A DNA stretch of 64,000 nt, taken from positions 3,752,951 through 3,816,950 of the forward strand of contig VZQC01000265.1 of assembly GCA_009823505.1 (NCBI GenBank). Reading direction: 5' to 3'. Shown here piece after piece: positions 1 through 12,004 of this stretch. This stretch comes from Rhizomys pruinosus (Eukaryota > Chordata > Mammalia > Rodentia > Spalacidae). The notes under the pieces are model-generated. The model was not told the DNA's origin and made no database searches. It saw nothing but the letters and a program-made list of their open reading frames with translations. The translations under genes and the position numbers were made by a program. Within the stretch, counting starts at the first letter, position 1. Every line of letters begins with the position of its first letter.

Positions 1-263
1 AGGTAGGAACTCGGCAAGGCTGCCCCGTCACCACTCCTCTTCAATACAGTGCTTGAAAACACTTCTAGGGCAATAAGACAAGAAAAGGAAATTAAAGGAG
101 TACTAATTGGAAAGAGGAAGTCAAACCATCCCTTTTTGCTGATGATATGATTGTTTACTTAAAGGATGCTAAAAACTCTACCAGAAAATTCCTAGAAACA
201 TTAAGAGCTTCAGTAAAGTGGCAGGATACAAAATTAACCTAGAAAAATCACAAGCCTTTCTTT

Positions 264-518
264 TTTTAAAACTTTTTTAAAATTTTATTTATTTTTAAAT
301 GTTTATGAATGTACTGTCTGCATGTAGGTTTGTGCACCCATATCATGCAATGCCGCGGAGGTCAGAGGAGGGTCTCTGATTCCCCTGGAACTGGAGTTCT
401 CCTGGAATTGGAGTTACAGACAGTTCTTAGCCACTATGTGGGTGCTGGGGATCGAACCCGGGTCCTCTGCAAGAGCTGTCGGTGCTCTTAACTACTAGGC
501 TATTTCTCCAGCACCAGT
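264..518 (-). mobile_element. B2/B3-type SINE (long variant) inside L1
   Basis: On the minus strand it begins GGTGCTGGAGAAATAG, carries tRNA-like A and B boxes (GGTTCGATCCCC-type) and ends in an A-rich tail. It is flanked by an 11-bp TSD, AGCCTTTCTTT (253-263 and 519-529), which restores contiguous L1 sequence when removed. It contains the 17-bp internal duplication described in the findings. Confidence 0.93.
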
Positions 519-663
519 AGCCTTTCTTTACACCAACAACAAGCAACTGAAGAAGGAATTCAAGGAGACCTTCCCACTCACAGTAGCCTCAAAAATAATA
601 AAATACCTAGGAACAAATCTAACCAAAGACACCAAAGATCTTTACAACAAAAATTTTAAACCC

Positions 664-2031
664 ATGAAGAAAGAAATTGAAGAAGACATCAGAAGATGGA
701 AAAACCTCTCATGCTCATGGATTGGGAAAATTAATATGGTAAAATTGTCCATTCTACTGAAACTCTTGTATAAATTTAACATGATCCCAATTACAATCCC
801 CAAGAGTTTCTTCACAGGCATCGAAAAAAAAGTCCTTAATTTCATCTGGAAAAACAAAAGACCCCGAATAGCCAAAACGACCCTGAGCAAAAAGAGCAAT
901 ACAGGGGGGATCTCTATACCAGACTTCAAACTATACTACAGGGCTATAGTCATAAAAACAGCTTGGTACTGGAACAAAAACAGACCTGTTGACCAATGGA
1001 ACAAAACTGAAGATCCAAACCTGAGCACATACAATTTCAGCCATCTCATATTTGACAAGGGGGCCAAGAAGCCACAATGGAGAAAAGACAGCATCTTCAG
1101 CAAGTGGTGTTGGCAAAACTGGATCACCACTTGTAGAAGAATGAAATTAAACCCCTACCTCTCACCCTGTACAAAAGTCAACTCCAGATGGATCAAAGAC
1201 CTCAACGTGAAACCCCAAACTCTGAAGGTGATAGAAGAAAAAGTTGGCAGCAGACTACAAGACATAGGCGTAGGAAAAGACTTCCTAAATCAGACAGCAG
1301 CTGCACAAGAATTAAGGTCGACAATTGACAAATGGGACCTCATCAAACTCAAAAGCTTCTGTACATCAAAAGAAACAATCAAGGAAGTGAAGAGAAATCC
1401 CACAGAGTGGGAGGAAACCTTCACTGCAGATACATCTGACAAAGCATTGATTTCCAGAATATATAAACTACTCAAAAAACAAAGAAAAAAGAAAACAAAT
1501 GACCCGCTCAATAGATGGAGCAAAGAACTGAACAGAGACTTCACAAGCGAGGAATTAGAGATGTCTGAGAAACACCTCAAGAACTGCTCAACATCACTAA
1601 TCATTAAGGAAATGCAAATGAAAACCACTTTAAGATATCATCTTACTCCAATAAGACTGGCTAGGATCAAGAAAACAAATGATACCAAGTGCTGGAGAGG
1701 TTGTGGGGAAAGGGGAACACTCATCCACTGCTGGTGGGAATGTAAACTCATACAGCCACTATGGAAAGCAGTATGGAGAACCCTTGGAAGGCTTGAAATG
1801 AACTTGCCACCTGACCCAGCCATACCACTCCTGGGTATGTACCCACCAGACTCATCTTACTGCAGAGATACATGCACAGCCATGTTTATTGCAGCTCTCT
1901 TCACAACAGCAAGGAGCTGGAACCAACCCAAGTGCCCCAAGAAAATGTGGTACATCTGCACAATGGAGTTCTATGCAGCAGTAAAGAAAGATGACATCAT
2001 GAGCTTTGCTAGAAGATATCAGGCTGAGTGA
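664..2031 (+). pseudogene. LINE-1 ORF2 C-terminal fragment, 455 codons without a stop
   Basis: This is the last third of the L1 ORF2 polyprotein (endonuclease, reverse transcriptase, cysteine-rich C-terminus), downstream of the RT catalytic core. Family-typical blocks are the thumb-region block around SCSWIGKINMVKLSIL (residues about 16-32), ILKFIW-like and RPRIAK (about 58-71), GGISIPDFKLYYRA (about 80-94), NSRWIKDLN (about 169-177), WDLIKLKSFC (about 224-233), and the cysteine motif [18 protein letters not shown]. Two small deletions are evident near the end: the residues normally between QPKCP and KKMWYI, and those before the terminal ..LSEV. The C-terminus is therefore abnormal. The first ATG is only the first in an open stretch, not a real L1 start. 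No function is expected. Confidence 0.9.
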
Positions 2032-2406
2032 AGTAATACAGTCCCAGAAAAACAAACGACAAATGGTATCACTCATCTGTGGATGCTAGCACTAATTACC
2101 TAATTGTATGGCAAACTGAGCAATGTCAATGTGATCTGAAAACAACTATGCTCTTATATTGTGAATCCCTTAAAATATAATAAAAATTTAAAAAAAGAAA
2201 TAAATGGTCATTGGACTGGCATAGTTCTCATCCTACGAGCATTTGTTACAACGGCTTTTAAACACCCTCCCTGCTCCCTCTGGTTCTTCTTCCTCATTCC
2301 ATCCTTAAGTGAACATGTTCCTTGAGGTTCTGCCTCTGGCCTCTGTACTCCCTTTACAAGCTGTCTGTAGTCATTACTGGTTCTCATCAATACAAATGTA
2401 CTCTTG

Positions 2407-2550
2407 TTTTGGGGTCTTTTCAAGACAGGGTCTCCCTGTAGTCCCAGCTGGAACTCACTCTGTAGACCAGGCTGGCCTCGAACTCACAAAGATCTGCCTG
2501 CCTCTGCCTCCCAAGTGCGAGGATTAAAGGCGTGTGCCACCACACCTGGC
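2407..2550 (-). mobile_element. B1 SINE
   Basis: 7SL-derived monomer. On the plus strand it reads from GAGACAGGGTCTC through AGACCAGGCTGGCC to GGATTAAAGGCGTGTGCC. A 15-bp TSD ACAAATGTACTCTTG lies at 2392-2406 and 2551-2565. Confidence 0.95.
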
Positions 2551-2565
2551 ACAAATGTACTCTTG

Positions 2566-3365
2566 ACTGTCCTTAGGATGCCACACACTTATCATCTCGT
2601 ACAATGAATGGCCTCATCTTCCATTTCAATTCTCCCAACTGCTCCTCCTCCAAAATGCCCACGTTTTTTAAAACCAGAGTAATTCACTGATAAGCTACAG
2701 CCAGAAATCTGAGTGAATCATGAGCCTCTCAACCTATCAATTCTCCTTCCTGAACAGTGATTTGTCCACTGAAACCCAGACCACTACCACTGTCCAAGTC
2801 CACCCTCAGATCAGTGCACTTTCCTCTTAACTGTTCTCTCAGGCTGGCTTTGATGTTTCCATAGCATATTTCTCTCTTTTATTGGTGTCTATTTCATAAT
2901 TTTGATTCATTCTTTAAATACATAATATGTATCATGGCCAGGTAGTGAAACAAAAGCTATGTATCCAGCAGTAAAGGATACAGGTATAAGCCCTCACTTA
3001 ATGTGCTGTCTTGTCAGTATATATTTGCTCACCAGATTTCTTCCCCATGAGACTAAGCTTCATAAGCAAAGACAGCAGCTACAAGGATGTCCATATGGTC
3101 AGTATGAGGATACTGATGTATTAGTGTCCAAAGTGACATATACTAGTCATTCAATAAAAATATATTAAAGAAAAATAAAATTATCAAGTCACCCACCCAC
3201 CTTCTCTCCATACATACACAGGTTTTTTTGAGCTTTACCTTCTCTAGGACTTGAGTCTTTCTTCAACTACCTGCTGGTTTTCCAACCATAAGATTTACCT
3301 AAGTATTTTCTCTAACCCAGAATTTCTGCTATGATCAGTACTTCTGTAATATCATTAAGGCCCTT
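2566..3365. other. Unassigned intergenic/intronic DNA
   Basis: AT-rich, with no convincing exon, RNA gene or recognised repeat. Open frames are short and lack family motifs. Confidence 0.5.
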
Positions 3366-3377
3366 AGACTTTTGAAA

Positions 3378-3535
3378 AAAAAAAATTCTTTTGGTCTTTT
3401 CGAGACAGGGTCTCCCAGTACCCCCAGCTGTCATGGAACTCACTCTGTAGACCAGGCTGGCCTTGAACTCACAATGATCTGCCTGCCTCTGCCTCCCAAG
3501 TGCTAGGATTAAAGGCATGTGCCATCACACCCAGC
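3378..3535 (-). mobile_element. B1 SINE
   Basis: Reverse-complement B1 with its A-tail seen as a T/A-rich start. The 12-bp TSD AGACTTTTGAAA lies at 3366-3377 and 3536-3547. Confidence 0.94.
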
Positions 3536-3798
3536 AGACTTTTGAAATTTGAAAGTACTGTCCCTCCATCTTTCTATTAGCCTCCATCTTCCAGTTGTGG
3601 GAATAGTCTCTCCCCTGAACTCACACAGACCCATTCTCAAGGGTTCTTTGTGTGTATCATTCAATAAATAGCAGTACATTCCAAATGTAGGCATTAGAAT
3701 ACTTACTTAGTAAATGACTCCCTGACAAAGAAAACAACAGCAAAAAGAAAAGAAAAAAGCTGAAAGAGAACATCTGTGACTCCAAGTGTAACGACAGA

Positions 3799-3962
3799 TT
3801 TGCATTTTCATTATAAAACATCTTATACTGTCTCTCTTTTAAAAGCAGTGAGTATTATTTTCCTACTGGACATTATGACAGACACTGGGTTTTGCCTTTT
3901 CATTCTAAAACACCTTATACTGTCTCCCCTTTAAAGGCAGTGAGCATTATTTTTCTACTGGA
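3799..3962. repeat. Imperfect tandem duplication, 92-bp period
   Basis: Two 72-bp blocks (3799-3870 and 3891-3962) both run from a TTTGC..TTTTCATT start to CTACTGGA and differ at roughly ten positions. The spacer is about 20 bp. It is not a known SINE. Confidence 0.85.
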
Positions 3963-5967
3963 ATTAAATGTAGAATATCACAAATAAATGAAATAAAAAT
4001 AGAGCTATTCCAACTAAAGCTGGTGGGCCACCTGCTCAATCTCTTCACCATCCTTCCCATACAAGTCTTTATTACATTCAATGGAAGGGATTTTGAAGAT
4101 GCCCCACACCTGCTCCCTCAGGTCCACCCTTAACTGCTGTAAATGCAGCTCAACCTTCCCTTGCATCACCCTCCAATGAGGATTAAGAGCAACATAGAAT
4201 TCTGAGGAACCATCACCTTTTAGGATCTGACTTATTCAGTTCTGTGAAGCTGGTGTGCTATGAAAGCCTAAGACAAGGAGCCTATGCCAAGGTTTGACGC
4301 CCTATCCTTGTTAAGACCATACCCAAGTTCCAGGATGGAACTAAGGGAAAAGGTGACAGGCAGTGGACAAGTTACCTGTCCGTTTCTTATGAGGCCTGAA
4401 AACTGAAGAAAGTAAGACTTCTGAAATTCACACAGTCCAGCCGAGCTAGAATAGGAAAAGCTATGTGGGACTCGGGCCTGAAGTGCAATAGTTGTGTAAC
4501 CTCCCTCTCTCAGACCCTCCTTGAACCAGCTGAAGTAGATGTTAAGATGATAGGGCCAGAAATATAACATCTTTTCCTGTCCTAATAACATGATCAAAAG
4601 CATTTCTACCTCTAAAACACAATTACATAAATGCAATATTGTATCTATACATTCCTGAGACATTATTTTCTTCCAGTTAGTTACTGGGTTAAATAGCTAG
4701 TAAAAATACTTTTGGCTGAGTCTGATAAATTAATTTTAAGTGTAATTATCATAAATGGGCCACTCCTTTCCACTCTCAGGCCAGTCTGTTAGTCAGGCAC
4801 AGTACTTTCTGCAAAGTTTATGAGAGTTCAAGAATCAACAATAGCAAATTTGAACACCTTGTATTCTGCCTGTCTGCTCAGCAGGAGTGAGAGCCACTTA
4901 GAGTAACTTCAACCATAGCAGAGAACATAGTAGAAATCACCAAGACAGCTGTTCCAAAAAAGCAATTAAACAGCAGGGATATGAAAGACACTTGACATTA
5001 CCCAGAAAACTAGAGTGCAGGCAGTAAAACGAAAAAGTACAGCTGAACAAATCACCAAATAAGAGGAGAAACAAAAATAATGGCAGTTGGATAGACCTCT
5101 TGAACTGTGGAACAACAGGTTTAGTAACTAATTTTAGAATGGGAAGGTTTGATTCAGAGGTACAATGGAGGAAAAAAAAAAAAACCTGAAGTAGTAATTT
5201 CTTTTTCAATATAATTTAGGATTATGCCATCCAGTAACATCCACAGTTAGAGAACAGTCAACCAACATGCCAAGGAAGAATGAGATCTCATACACGGAAG
5301 AGGAAAAGTAGTATTAGCTCCTGTTTGCTTCCGAACATCCTCCAGAGCTGGCTTACTTCAAGAACTGAATGAACCTGACACACATGATGATAGAATTTTG
5401 ACAGGGTTGACACATTAATCACAGGAGGAACTGCCAACATTCATTTTATGATCCAACCTGCCTATAACTGCATTCACTCCACAACAATCACTCCAAAAAA
5501 AGCTAACAAAAACCTACCAGTTCCCCATAAACTGAACTCCCCCATAATGACTCATGTCACAAATTCAGGATTTCAGGACTGGAACTACCACTTAGTAAAG
5601 CACAAAATATTTCAAATAGAAAATATATATGAGGATAATGCATCATTTTTGTGCTGCCTATTCAGACACATGCTGCACCAATCTCTACTCAGGTCATTCC
5701 TAGAACCTCCTATCTCTGAATATATGACAATAATCAAACAAGGTACAGCTTTCTCAAACCACTATATGATCTATTACTCAGCGTTCTTGTCTGCAGGCTA
5801 AAGGAAGAATCTGTTCAATGCTTTAATGCAACCTTTTAATGTCTCATTTTAGGGTTTTGTAGAAGTTATATTGAAGTTGTAAATTAAGCATCTTTTTTTT
5901 TTTCCTGATTACAGAGTGTCAATGGTAGAATATCTAGAAAACACAGACTAAGAAACAATAAATAAAA
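3963..5967. other. Unassigned intergenic/intronic DNA
   Basis: No recognised repeat or gene. A 73-codon open stretch on the minus strand (4014-4235) was examined and not called; see the rejected list. If the CpG-island gene is real, this stretch lies in its first intron. Confidence 0.45.
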
Positions 5968-6072
5968 AGAGGTAGGCAGAGAGGCACACACCTATATTCC
6001 CAACATTCAGGAAGCTAAGGCAGTGAGATTGCAGGTTCCAGGTCAGCTTGGAATACAGGGCAAAAAATTGTG
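5968..6072 (+). mobile_element. Old, diverged B1-like SINE
   Basis: The order of blocks follows B1 or proto-B1: GGTAGGCAGAGAGGCACACACC, an altered CCCAACATTCAGGAAGCTAAGGC, then GTTCCAGGTCAGCTTGG. It is heavily diverged and no TSD is seen. Confidence 0.6.
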
Positions 6073-6084
6073 TGCATTTGTCTT

Positions 6085-6203
6085 TTTGATGTTGTTTTGG
6101 TTATTTGAAACTGGGTCTGACTATATAGTGTACTGGCCTCAAGCTCTAGGTTGGCCTATCTCGTCTCCCAAATGCTGGAATTATTAGAGTCTGGCTTCAT
6201 AAG
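6085..6203 (-). mobile_element. Old, diverged B1 SINE
   Basis: Reverse-complement B1: GAAACTGGGTCTGACTATATAG, then a degenerate TGGCCTCAAGCTC, then CCCAAATGCTGGAATTA. Divergence is high. Confidence 0.6.
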
Positions 6204-6297
6204 TAACTTTTTAGTGTGTGCCTAATTGTGAAAAGAATGCTCTATAATCAATCTGTACCTATTCTCTATCATTGGATATAAGTTTCTGAGTTTTCAC

Positions 6298-6456
6298 TTT
6301 GGGGTGGGGGGAGGGGTGGGTTGAAACAAGGTCTCACTGTGGCCCTAGCTGGCCTGAACCTGGCATGTAGACCATGTTGGCTTCCATCTCTCACAGAGAT
6401 CCTGCCTCTGCTTCCTGAGTGCTGGGATTAAAGGCCTATACCACCATGCCTGGCTT
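6298..6456 (-). mobile_element. B1 SINE
   Basis: Reverse-complement B1 with a G-rich tail side (GGGGTGGGGGGAGGGG), AAGGTCTCACTGTGG, and the diagnostic TGAGTGCTGGGATTAAAGG. Confidence 0.85.
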
Positions 6457-8170
6457 TACTTTTTATGACTATTACAAGACATTTTGATGCAGAAATCTTG
6501 ATGCCCTTTGTTTTTAGTCTCTTAAGAATAGAGTCCCAAAACTGAAATTCCTAGGCCAAAGGATATAAACATTAGATCACTTGATAATACATTGGTAGAC
6601 TGCTTTCCAAAGATTAACCCATCTGCACTTCCACCATTTGTACTGTAAACTGTATCACATGCCATTTATTGTTAGTCTTTTGGTAATCAATACAATCAAA
6701 ACTGATTTGGGCTTTTAATCTGCATTTAGTTATTAATGAAATGGAGCCATGCTCCCCAAAATCTGTATCAATTATACTCATTTACAGTAAGTTCAAATAC
6801 TCTTAACCACACAGGACTGGTAGTATTCTGCTTTCAGATGCATAATACTGCTGAAATTTTTTTTCATTTGATACTCATCTTGAATCCTTCTTACAGACAG
6901 TCATGACTTTATCACATGTCTCTTCCTCACTCTTCTGTCACTCAGGGAGGAATGATATATGTAGTAAGCATACTTGCCCCAGGATTCCAGTACCAAAGTA
7001 TGACACAGTTGAATGGTACACTAAGCCTTCATAGTCTCACCAAGCAAGCCAGAGGAAGCAAGCTTGCTGACTGGATTAAATATCCTCGAAGCGCCAAAAT
7101 TCTATTTCAGTTTACCCTCAATTCTTTTTTTAAGTGATTCCACAATTCTTGAGTATTAATTCTTCACACACACTAATTTTAGAAAATCATACTGAGTCTT
7201 CATCTAAATAATTAAAAAGGCTTTGGTAGGCAAAGAGAAAGTTAAGAAAAAATAAAGTATATAAATATTACCAGAAAACAGACAACAAAAGCAGAAGAAA
7301 GAAGTCCTTAGAATGGCATGATGTGCTTGTCAAGTGACAATGCTCCCATGCTGGTGATCTGCTTGGATCTCCTTGGGGTCCCCTTGTGTTTCAAGTTATA
7401 TGGAAAACATGGGTAAAATTCTGCATTTTTTTTTTCCATTAGATCCTCAACAAGGCTCATTTAGCAAAAAATTTTAAGACTTTTAACCCACATAAAGTAT
7501 TGCTGTTCTATCTTCTACTTTATCCTTCCTGAAGTGGTTGATTGGCCATACTGGCCTTTTTGTGCCCTCTACAGCTGGGACCCCTTTCCAACAATAATAT
7601 CAATAAAAATCTTTCTACTACAAGATAAGCTGTGCTCACTTTCTGAAGAAAGCCTCAGGAGACAAAGTTAATGTCATATAAAAATGGAACCTGTAAAAAA
7701 AAAAATACACACACACACACACACACACATGCATATATACATATAAATAAACAGTGGAGCCTATAAATTTTCAGATAAGGACAGTATATGACTCAGACAT
7801 ACTATGAAAACATTTGAATAATGGTTCCTTCTTTGCTAAAAAGAATTATGCTATTTGATACCTAAAGGGAGAGAACAATGAATAGACAAAAGGAAAATAT
7901 AATATCCTATAGAGAATGAGATTTTCCCACCGCAACCTACACTACAACCACTACAAGAATATGGCACATGACAAATGCACTATTCCATGCCAGAGTTCAA
8001 CCATGTAATGGGGTTATCCTAACAAATGTTCCCTTCACTTGACCCCCACAAAAAAAGAGGAGGTCTACCTCTGAAACCATAAAGAATGTTCTTTCCTTTT
8101 ATAGAGCATGTGAGTAGGCAAGGGACAATGTAGTAATGATTATTATTGTCCTAGAAAACCATATGAACAT
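6457..8170. other. Unassigned DNA with a (CA)n microsatellite
   Basis: Mostly AT-rich sequence with no supported gene. A short CA microsatellite lies at about 7707-7730, followed by AT/AC-rich DNA to 7750. Confidence 0.5.
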
Positions 8171-8250
8171 GGTGTCCTAGTTTGTTTCTCTATTGCTGTG
8201 ATAAACACTGACCAAAAGCAACTTGGGGAGGAAAGGGTTATTACATCTTT

Positions 8251-8391
8251 GTTGTGGTTTTTTTTTTTTTTTTTCTTTGGTCTTTTCGAGACAGGGTCTC
8301 CCTGTAGCCCCAGCTGTACTGGAACTCATTCTGTAGACCAGGCTGGCCTTGAACTCACGAAGATCCACCTGCCTCTGCCTCCCGAGTGCAA
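8251..8391 (-). mobile_element. B1 SINE, 5'-truncated, inside R1
   Basis: The T-run and GAGACAGGGTCTCCC mark the B1 3' end. The head (GGATTAAAGGCG..) is missing, and the copy stops at CCCGAGTGCA. It is bounded by GGGTTATTACATCTTT at 8235-8250 and 8392-8407. Confidence 0.9.
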
Positions 8392-8407
8392 GGGTTATTA
8401 CATCTTT

Positions 8408-8659
8408 TTTTTTTATTTTAATTTTTTTTTATTTATTTTTGTATGTGTATGAATGTACTGTCTGCATGCAGGTTTGTGCACCCGTGTCGTGCAATGTCGC
8501 GGAGGTCAGAAGAGGGTGTAGGATTCCCCTGGAACTGGAGTTCTCCTGGAATTGGAGTTTCGGACGGTTCTCAACCGCCATGTGGGTGCTGGGGATCGAA
8601 CCCGTGTCCTCTGTAAGAGCGGTCGGCACTCTTAACCGCTAGGCCATCTCTCCAGCCCC
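8408..8659 (-). mobile_element. B2/B3-type SINE (long variant) inside R1
   Basis: Complete reverse-complement copy ending CATCTCTCCAGCCCC. It inserted into the same target as the neighbouring B1, leaving a third copy of the target at about 8660-8675. It carries the internal 17-bp duplication. Confidence 0.93.
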
Positions 8660-8929
8660 GGATTATTACATCTTATAGGTTACAGTTCACCATCAAAGGA
8701 TGCTAAATGAAGTCAAGACCATGGATAAAATGTTTCTTGGCTTGCTTCCCCTGGCTTGTTCAGGTATTTTTCTTACATAGCTCAGGCCTACCTGCCCACA
8801 GTGGGCTAGGCTCTCCTACACCAATTGTTAATGAAGGAAGTGCTCCCTGGACATGACCAGTCTGCTTAGACTCCTATTTTAGATAATTTTAAATGGGAAA
8901 CCAAGCAAACCAGCTGAAGCCATGTGTGC

Positions 8930-9080
8930 TGATTAGTTTTGTCAACCTGACACAAACTGGAGTCACCTAGGAAGAGGGAAGCTCAATTGATGGATTTCCT
9001 CCATTAGAGGACTGTGGGCATGTCCAAGGCTCATTTCCTTCATTACGAGCTTCCCTCTTTCATCTGCTCAGCTATTCAGA
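8930..9080 (+). mobile_element. R1 LTR-like repeat, 5' part
   Basis: Starts TGTGCTGATTAGTTTTGTCAA and continues with the R1 blocks GAAGAGGGAAGCTCAATTGA and GACTGTGGGCATGTC. It loses similarity near 9080. It lies directly next to the inverted copy on the left. Confidence 0.75.
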
Positions 9081-10149
9081 TATGTAGGCAGTTGCAGAGA
9101 ACAGTCCATAAACCCTGATAGAGGAGTGGGATACTAGAAGAGAGGAGTTTCCCCACTCTACTCCTTGAAGGAACCTGATCAGTCAATCCCAGTCCAGGGT
9201 CAGGCAGGTCCCTGTCTGCCCAAATGGATCACTGATGATAAATAAGATCAGACCTGTAGGTCCTTTGAGCCTCTGGGTTGAGAAGGCCTCTGAGGAGCAG
9301 GGCAAGGAGCCTAATGGTTTAAAAACAGGGCAGGCTGTAGATACAGCTTGACCTGAGACATTTAAATATTCATAAAAAGAGTAGTTCTTAATGAGGTACA
9401 GCTTTAATTTTGTCCTGTAGGGAACACTTGGTAATGATGTGATTATTGGCTTCTAGTGACTTGTGGCCCAAGATGCCTCTAAACATTCTTTATAAAACAC
9501 AGTTTGCCACCTCCTCCCTGAGCCATGGTTACCAAAGTATCTGGTCCAAGTTGCCAACTGCACAAAGGTTAAAAACCTCATTTAGACCACAAATGCAGGC
9601 CTCCATTTGTATTCTTGTCTCTCACTTCAAAAATGTTACAGGAAGGTCTATAAAAAAACCAGTAAATTGGAAACTGCTACAGAGTCCTTATAACTGTGAT
9701 TGTAACAGCTTGAGCATATTTTGGTCCACTAATTGTTCTTTGTATTATAAAGACATGTAAAATAATCAAAATTCCATCTCCCATCTCCTACAGACTTATC
9801 CCAGGCTACATAATCTTTATTACAGCTCTGGTTACTCATGAATGCATTGATTGAAACCTAAGATCTCCTAGGCAGCAACCAAAGCAGTTTCAAGCCAAAG
9901 GTCATGGTCAGAGAAAAAGGAAAACAAAACAAAACAAAACAAAATAAAAAACAAAAAACAACTTTAGGACTCTGATAAGATACAAATATCCTGGTAAGCA
10001 GAAAGGGGAAATATGGGGGAGGAGAGGGACAGAGAGGAAAAAGAATTATGAATAGATACAAATGAACACAAAGGCTCCAAAGCCAATATGATTGTATAGT
10101 TCAAGTTTGCATATATTGTGGTTTGGATGTCAGATGATACCCTCCAGCG
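9081..10149. other. Unassigned DNA
   Basis: No recognised gene or repeat apart from an A/C-rich low-complexity patch at about 9920-9962. A 104-codon plus-strand open frame (9446-9760) has no recognisable domain and was not called. Confidence 0.5.
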
Positions 10150-10486
10150 ACCTGTTGTGGTGATAAAATACCTTGGGGCTAAGCAAAGTAAAGGAGAAAG
10201 GGTTTATTTATTCTGGCTTGTAGCTCAGGGGTGCAGTCTGTCATGACAAGAAGTCAGGGCAGCAGAAGCCTGACTAGATACACTGCAACCACAGTCAGGA
10301 AGCAGAAAGTGATGAATGCCATCTGCTGCCCACCTAGTTTTTGATTTTATCAGTCCAGGACCCCTGCCCAGGAATCCCACCGTCCACAAGTGGGTGGGTC
10401 TTCAACCCCATTAAGATGATCCCCGTCCCCCAGCATGTCCAAAAGTTTGTCCCCTAGGTGACTCAAGTTGACAACACTAACCACCA
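10150..10486 (-). mobile_element. R1 LTR-like repeat
   Basis: Near full-length reverse copy. It begins TGTTGTGGTGATAAAATACC on plus (R1 end) and finishes ACTCAAGTTGACAACACTAACC (R1 start). Confidence 0.8.
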
Positions 10487-11990
10487 ACTGGCTTGGTTGC
10501 CAGCTGCCAAGCTTTTGAGAGGTTAATGGATCATGAGAACTCTAAAGAATAGACGAATACACAGATGAAGTCACAGTGGAATCAAGTTGGCAGAAATAGG
10601 TCACTGGGGGGTGGGTCTCGGAAGAGTGCACCTTGACCCTGCATGCTTCCTGGCTGCCATGAGGTGAACAGTTTTCCTGAACCAGGAACTTCCACAATGA
10701 TGTCACTGCTGTGCCACAGGCCTAATAGCAATGGAACCAGTGGACTAGACAGGAGCCAAATTATATCTTTCTTCCTTTAAATTGTTTTTCTCAGATTTGT
10801 CACATTCTGCATCACTTCTGTAGGAGACTGAAAAATAAGTTAAAAATAATTATCCTCACCCAAGGACACATCACCACAGTCTAACAAACATAATCAGAGA
10901 GCAATGCCAACATTTAAATGTCAAAAAGAAAGCATTACCCACTCAGAGGGCTCAGTTTAATAGCAAACAATAGTTCAGAATTTGGATTCCCCTGCCCAAT
11001 ATGCGAAAGCTTCTCATATGTAAAATAATAATATATGAGATGGGAATGAACTGTCCCTTCCATATAAGCAGTTCACTAAAAAGTTTAAGTCCATGTCTTT
11101 ATAGCCAATATCTACTTGGCACACCTACAAGGCAGAAGTCAAGGCAAATGTTGAACTTTCTTGTGAAGGAATTTATTTGCAAGCTTACAGAAATAGGATG
11201 TAATACTTGCCCAGTTTTGTTTTGTCTGAATGTAACTAAAGTAGAGTCAACAAAATATCATTTTTGACTAGAGAAAAATAATCATTATTTATGTTCAATG
11301 TAGATACTGGTTAAATGGGCTAGATTTGTGTTCAAGTGCTGGTTCTAGCCCATTTGTGGTCCATGGGAAGTCACCAAAACTCACTAAAGCCCAGGCATGG
11401 AGTTGCATTTCAATAACTCTTTATCCTGAGTTCCAGGCTAGCCTGGGCTACATAATAAGCCTCTGTCGAAGGAGGAGGAGGAGGAGGAGGAGGAGGAGGA
11501 GGAGGAGGACGACGACGACAACTCCTAGGTCTCCTGATCATCAAGGTAAAAAGCATGGATTAAGAAACATGATTTTTCTTCCAAACTCAAATACTGAGAA
11601 TCTGAAAACCTTTGAAATGAAAAGCTTAACTGTCACACTCCTGAAATCAGCAAACTCAGGATGAAAACAGAAAGATCAACAAAGTGCCAGCACCTTCCTG
11701 TCAGGCATCCAGATGCTTTCTCAATGGGTCTTCAGAACTCTACAATGACTCCAGTAGAGCAACATTCTTGAGCCATGTATTTGCTTAGTTAGCATGGCAA
11801 TAGCAAGCAAAGCTGCATTCTACCACCCACCACTTCAATGGCCAGTGACCAAAGTTCCAAGTCAGTAACAAAAATAGCAACAGGTTATTCTGTGATTTAG
11901 AGCAGAAGCTGCTTTCAGAATTGTGGCCCCTAGAAGACCATGGTGGTCCTGTTCAACCCTTCAATTTAACAGAAAAACAATACAAGCATT
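10487..11990. other. Unassigned DNA with a B1 remnant and (AGG)n
   Basis: Nothing gene-like is supported. A B1 remnant (GAGTTCCAGGCTAGCCTGGGC) occupies about 11386-11468. An AGG/GAC trinucleotide tract follows at about 11470-11520 and creates a spurious poly-arginine frame. Confidence 0.55.
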
Positions 11991-12004
11991 TAGCTTAAAC
12001 TCTT

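Larger units (their letters stand above)
1..2204 (+). mobile_element. LINE-1, 5'-truncated by the window edge, ORF2 3' part plus 3' UTR
   Basis: The left edge opens inside L1 ORF2 reverse transcriptase. A degenerate FADD catalytic box can be read at about 135-146, but frameshifts break this part. A B2/B3 SINE interrupts the element at 264-518. From about 590 the ORF2 C-terminal part is open to 2031. A short 3' UTR follows with the L1-like block around GTCCCAGAAAAACAAA, ending in an A-rich tail near 2170-2204. It cannot retrotranspose as seen: frameshifts, deletions and a SINE are visible. The upstream part lies outside the window. Confidence 0.93.
8171..8925 (-). mobile_element. R1 LTR-like repeat, interrupted by B1 and B2
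   Basis: R1 is my label for a repeat found many times here. On its forward strand it starts near TTAGTTTTGTGTCAACTTGAC, contains a TATA-like block and AATAAACC, and ends TTATCACAGCAA plus ACTAGAACA or similar. This minus copy shows the terminal part (TTGCTGTGATAAACACTGACC on plus), then two nested SINEs, then the middle part ending near 8925. Confidence 0.75.

Noticed and set aside
4014..4235. Minus-strand 73-codon open stretch ending in a stop at 4014, with a plausible amino-acid mix
   Set aside because: No family recognised, no good splice acceptor, no ATG near its start, and 73 codons can be open by chance in this much sequence.
9446..9760. 104-codon plus-strand open frame
   Set aside because: No recognisable domain, no promoter or splice context, no second line of evidence.
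11326..11664. Frame with a run of about 15 arginines
   Set aside because: An AGG trinucleotide repeat next to a B1 remnant.
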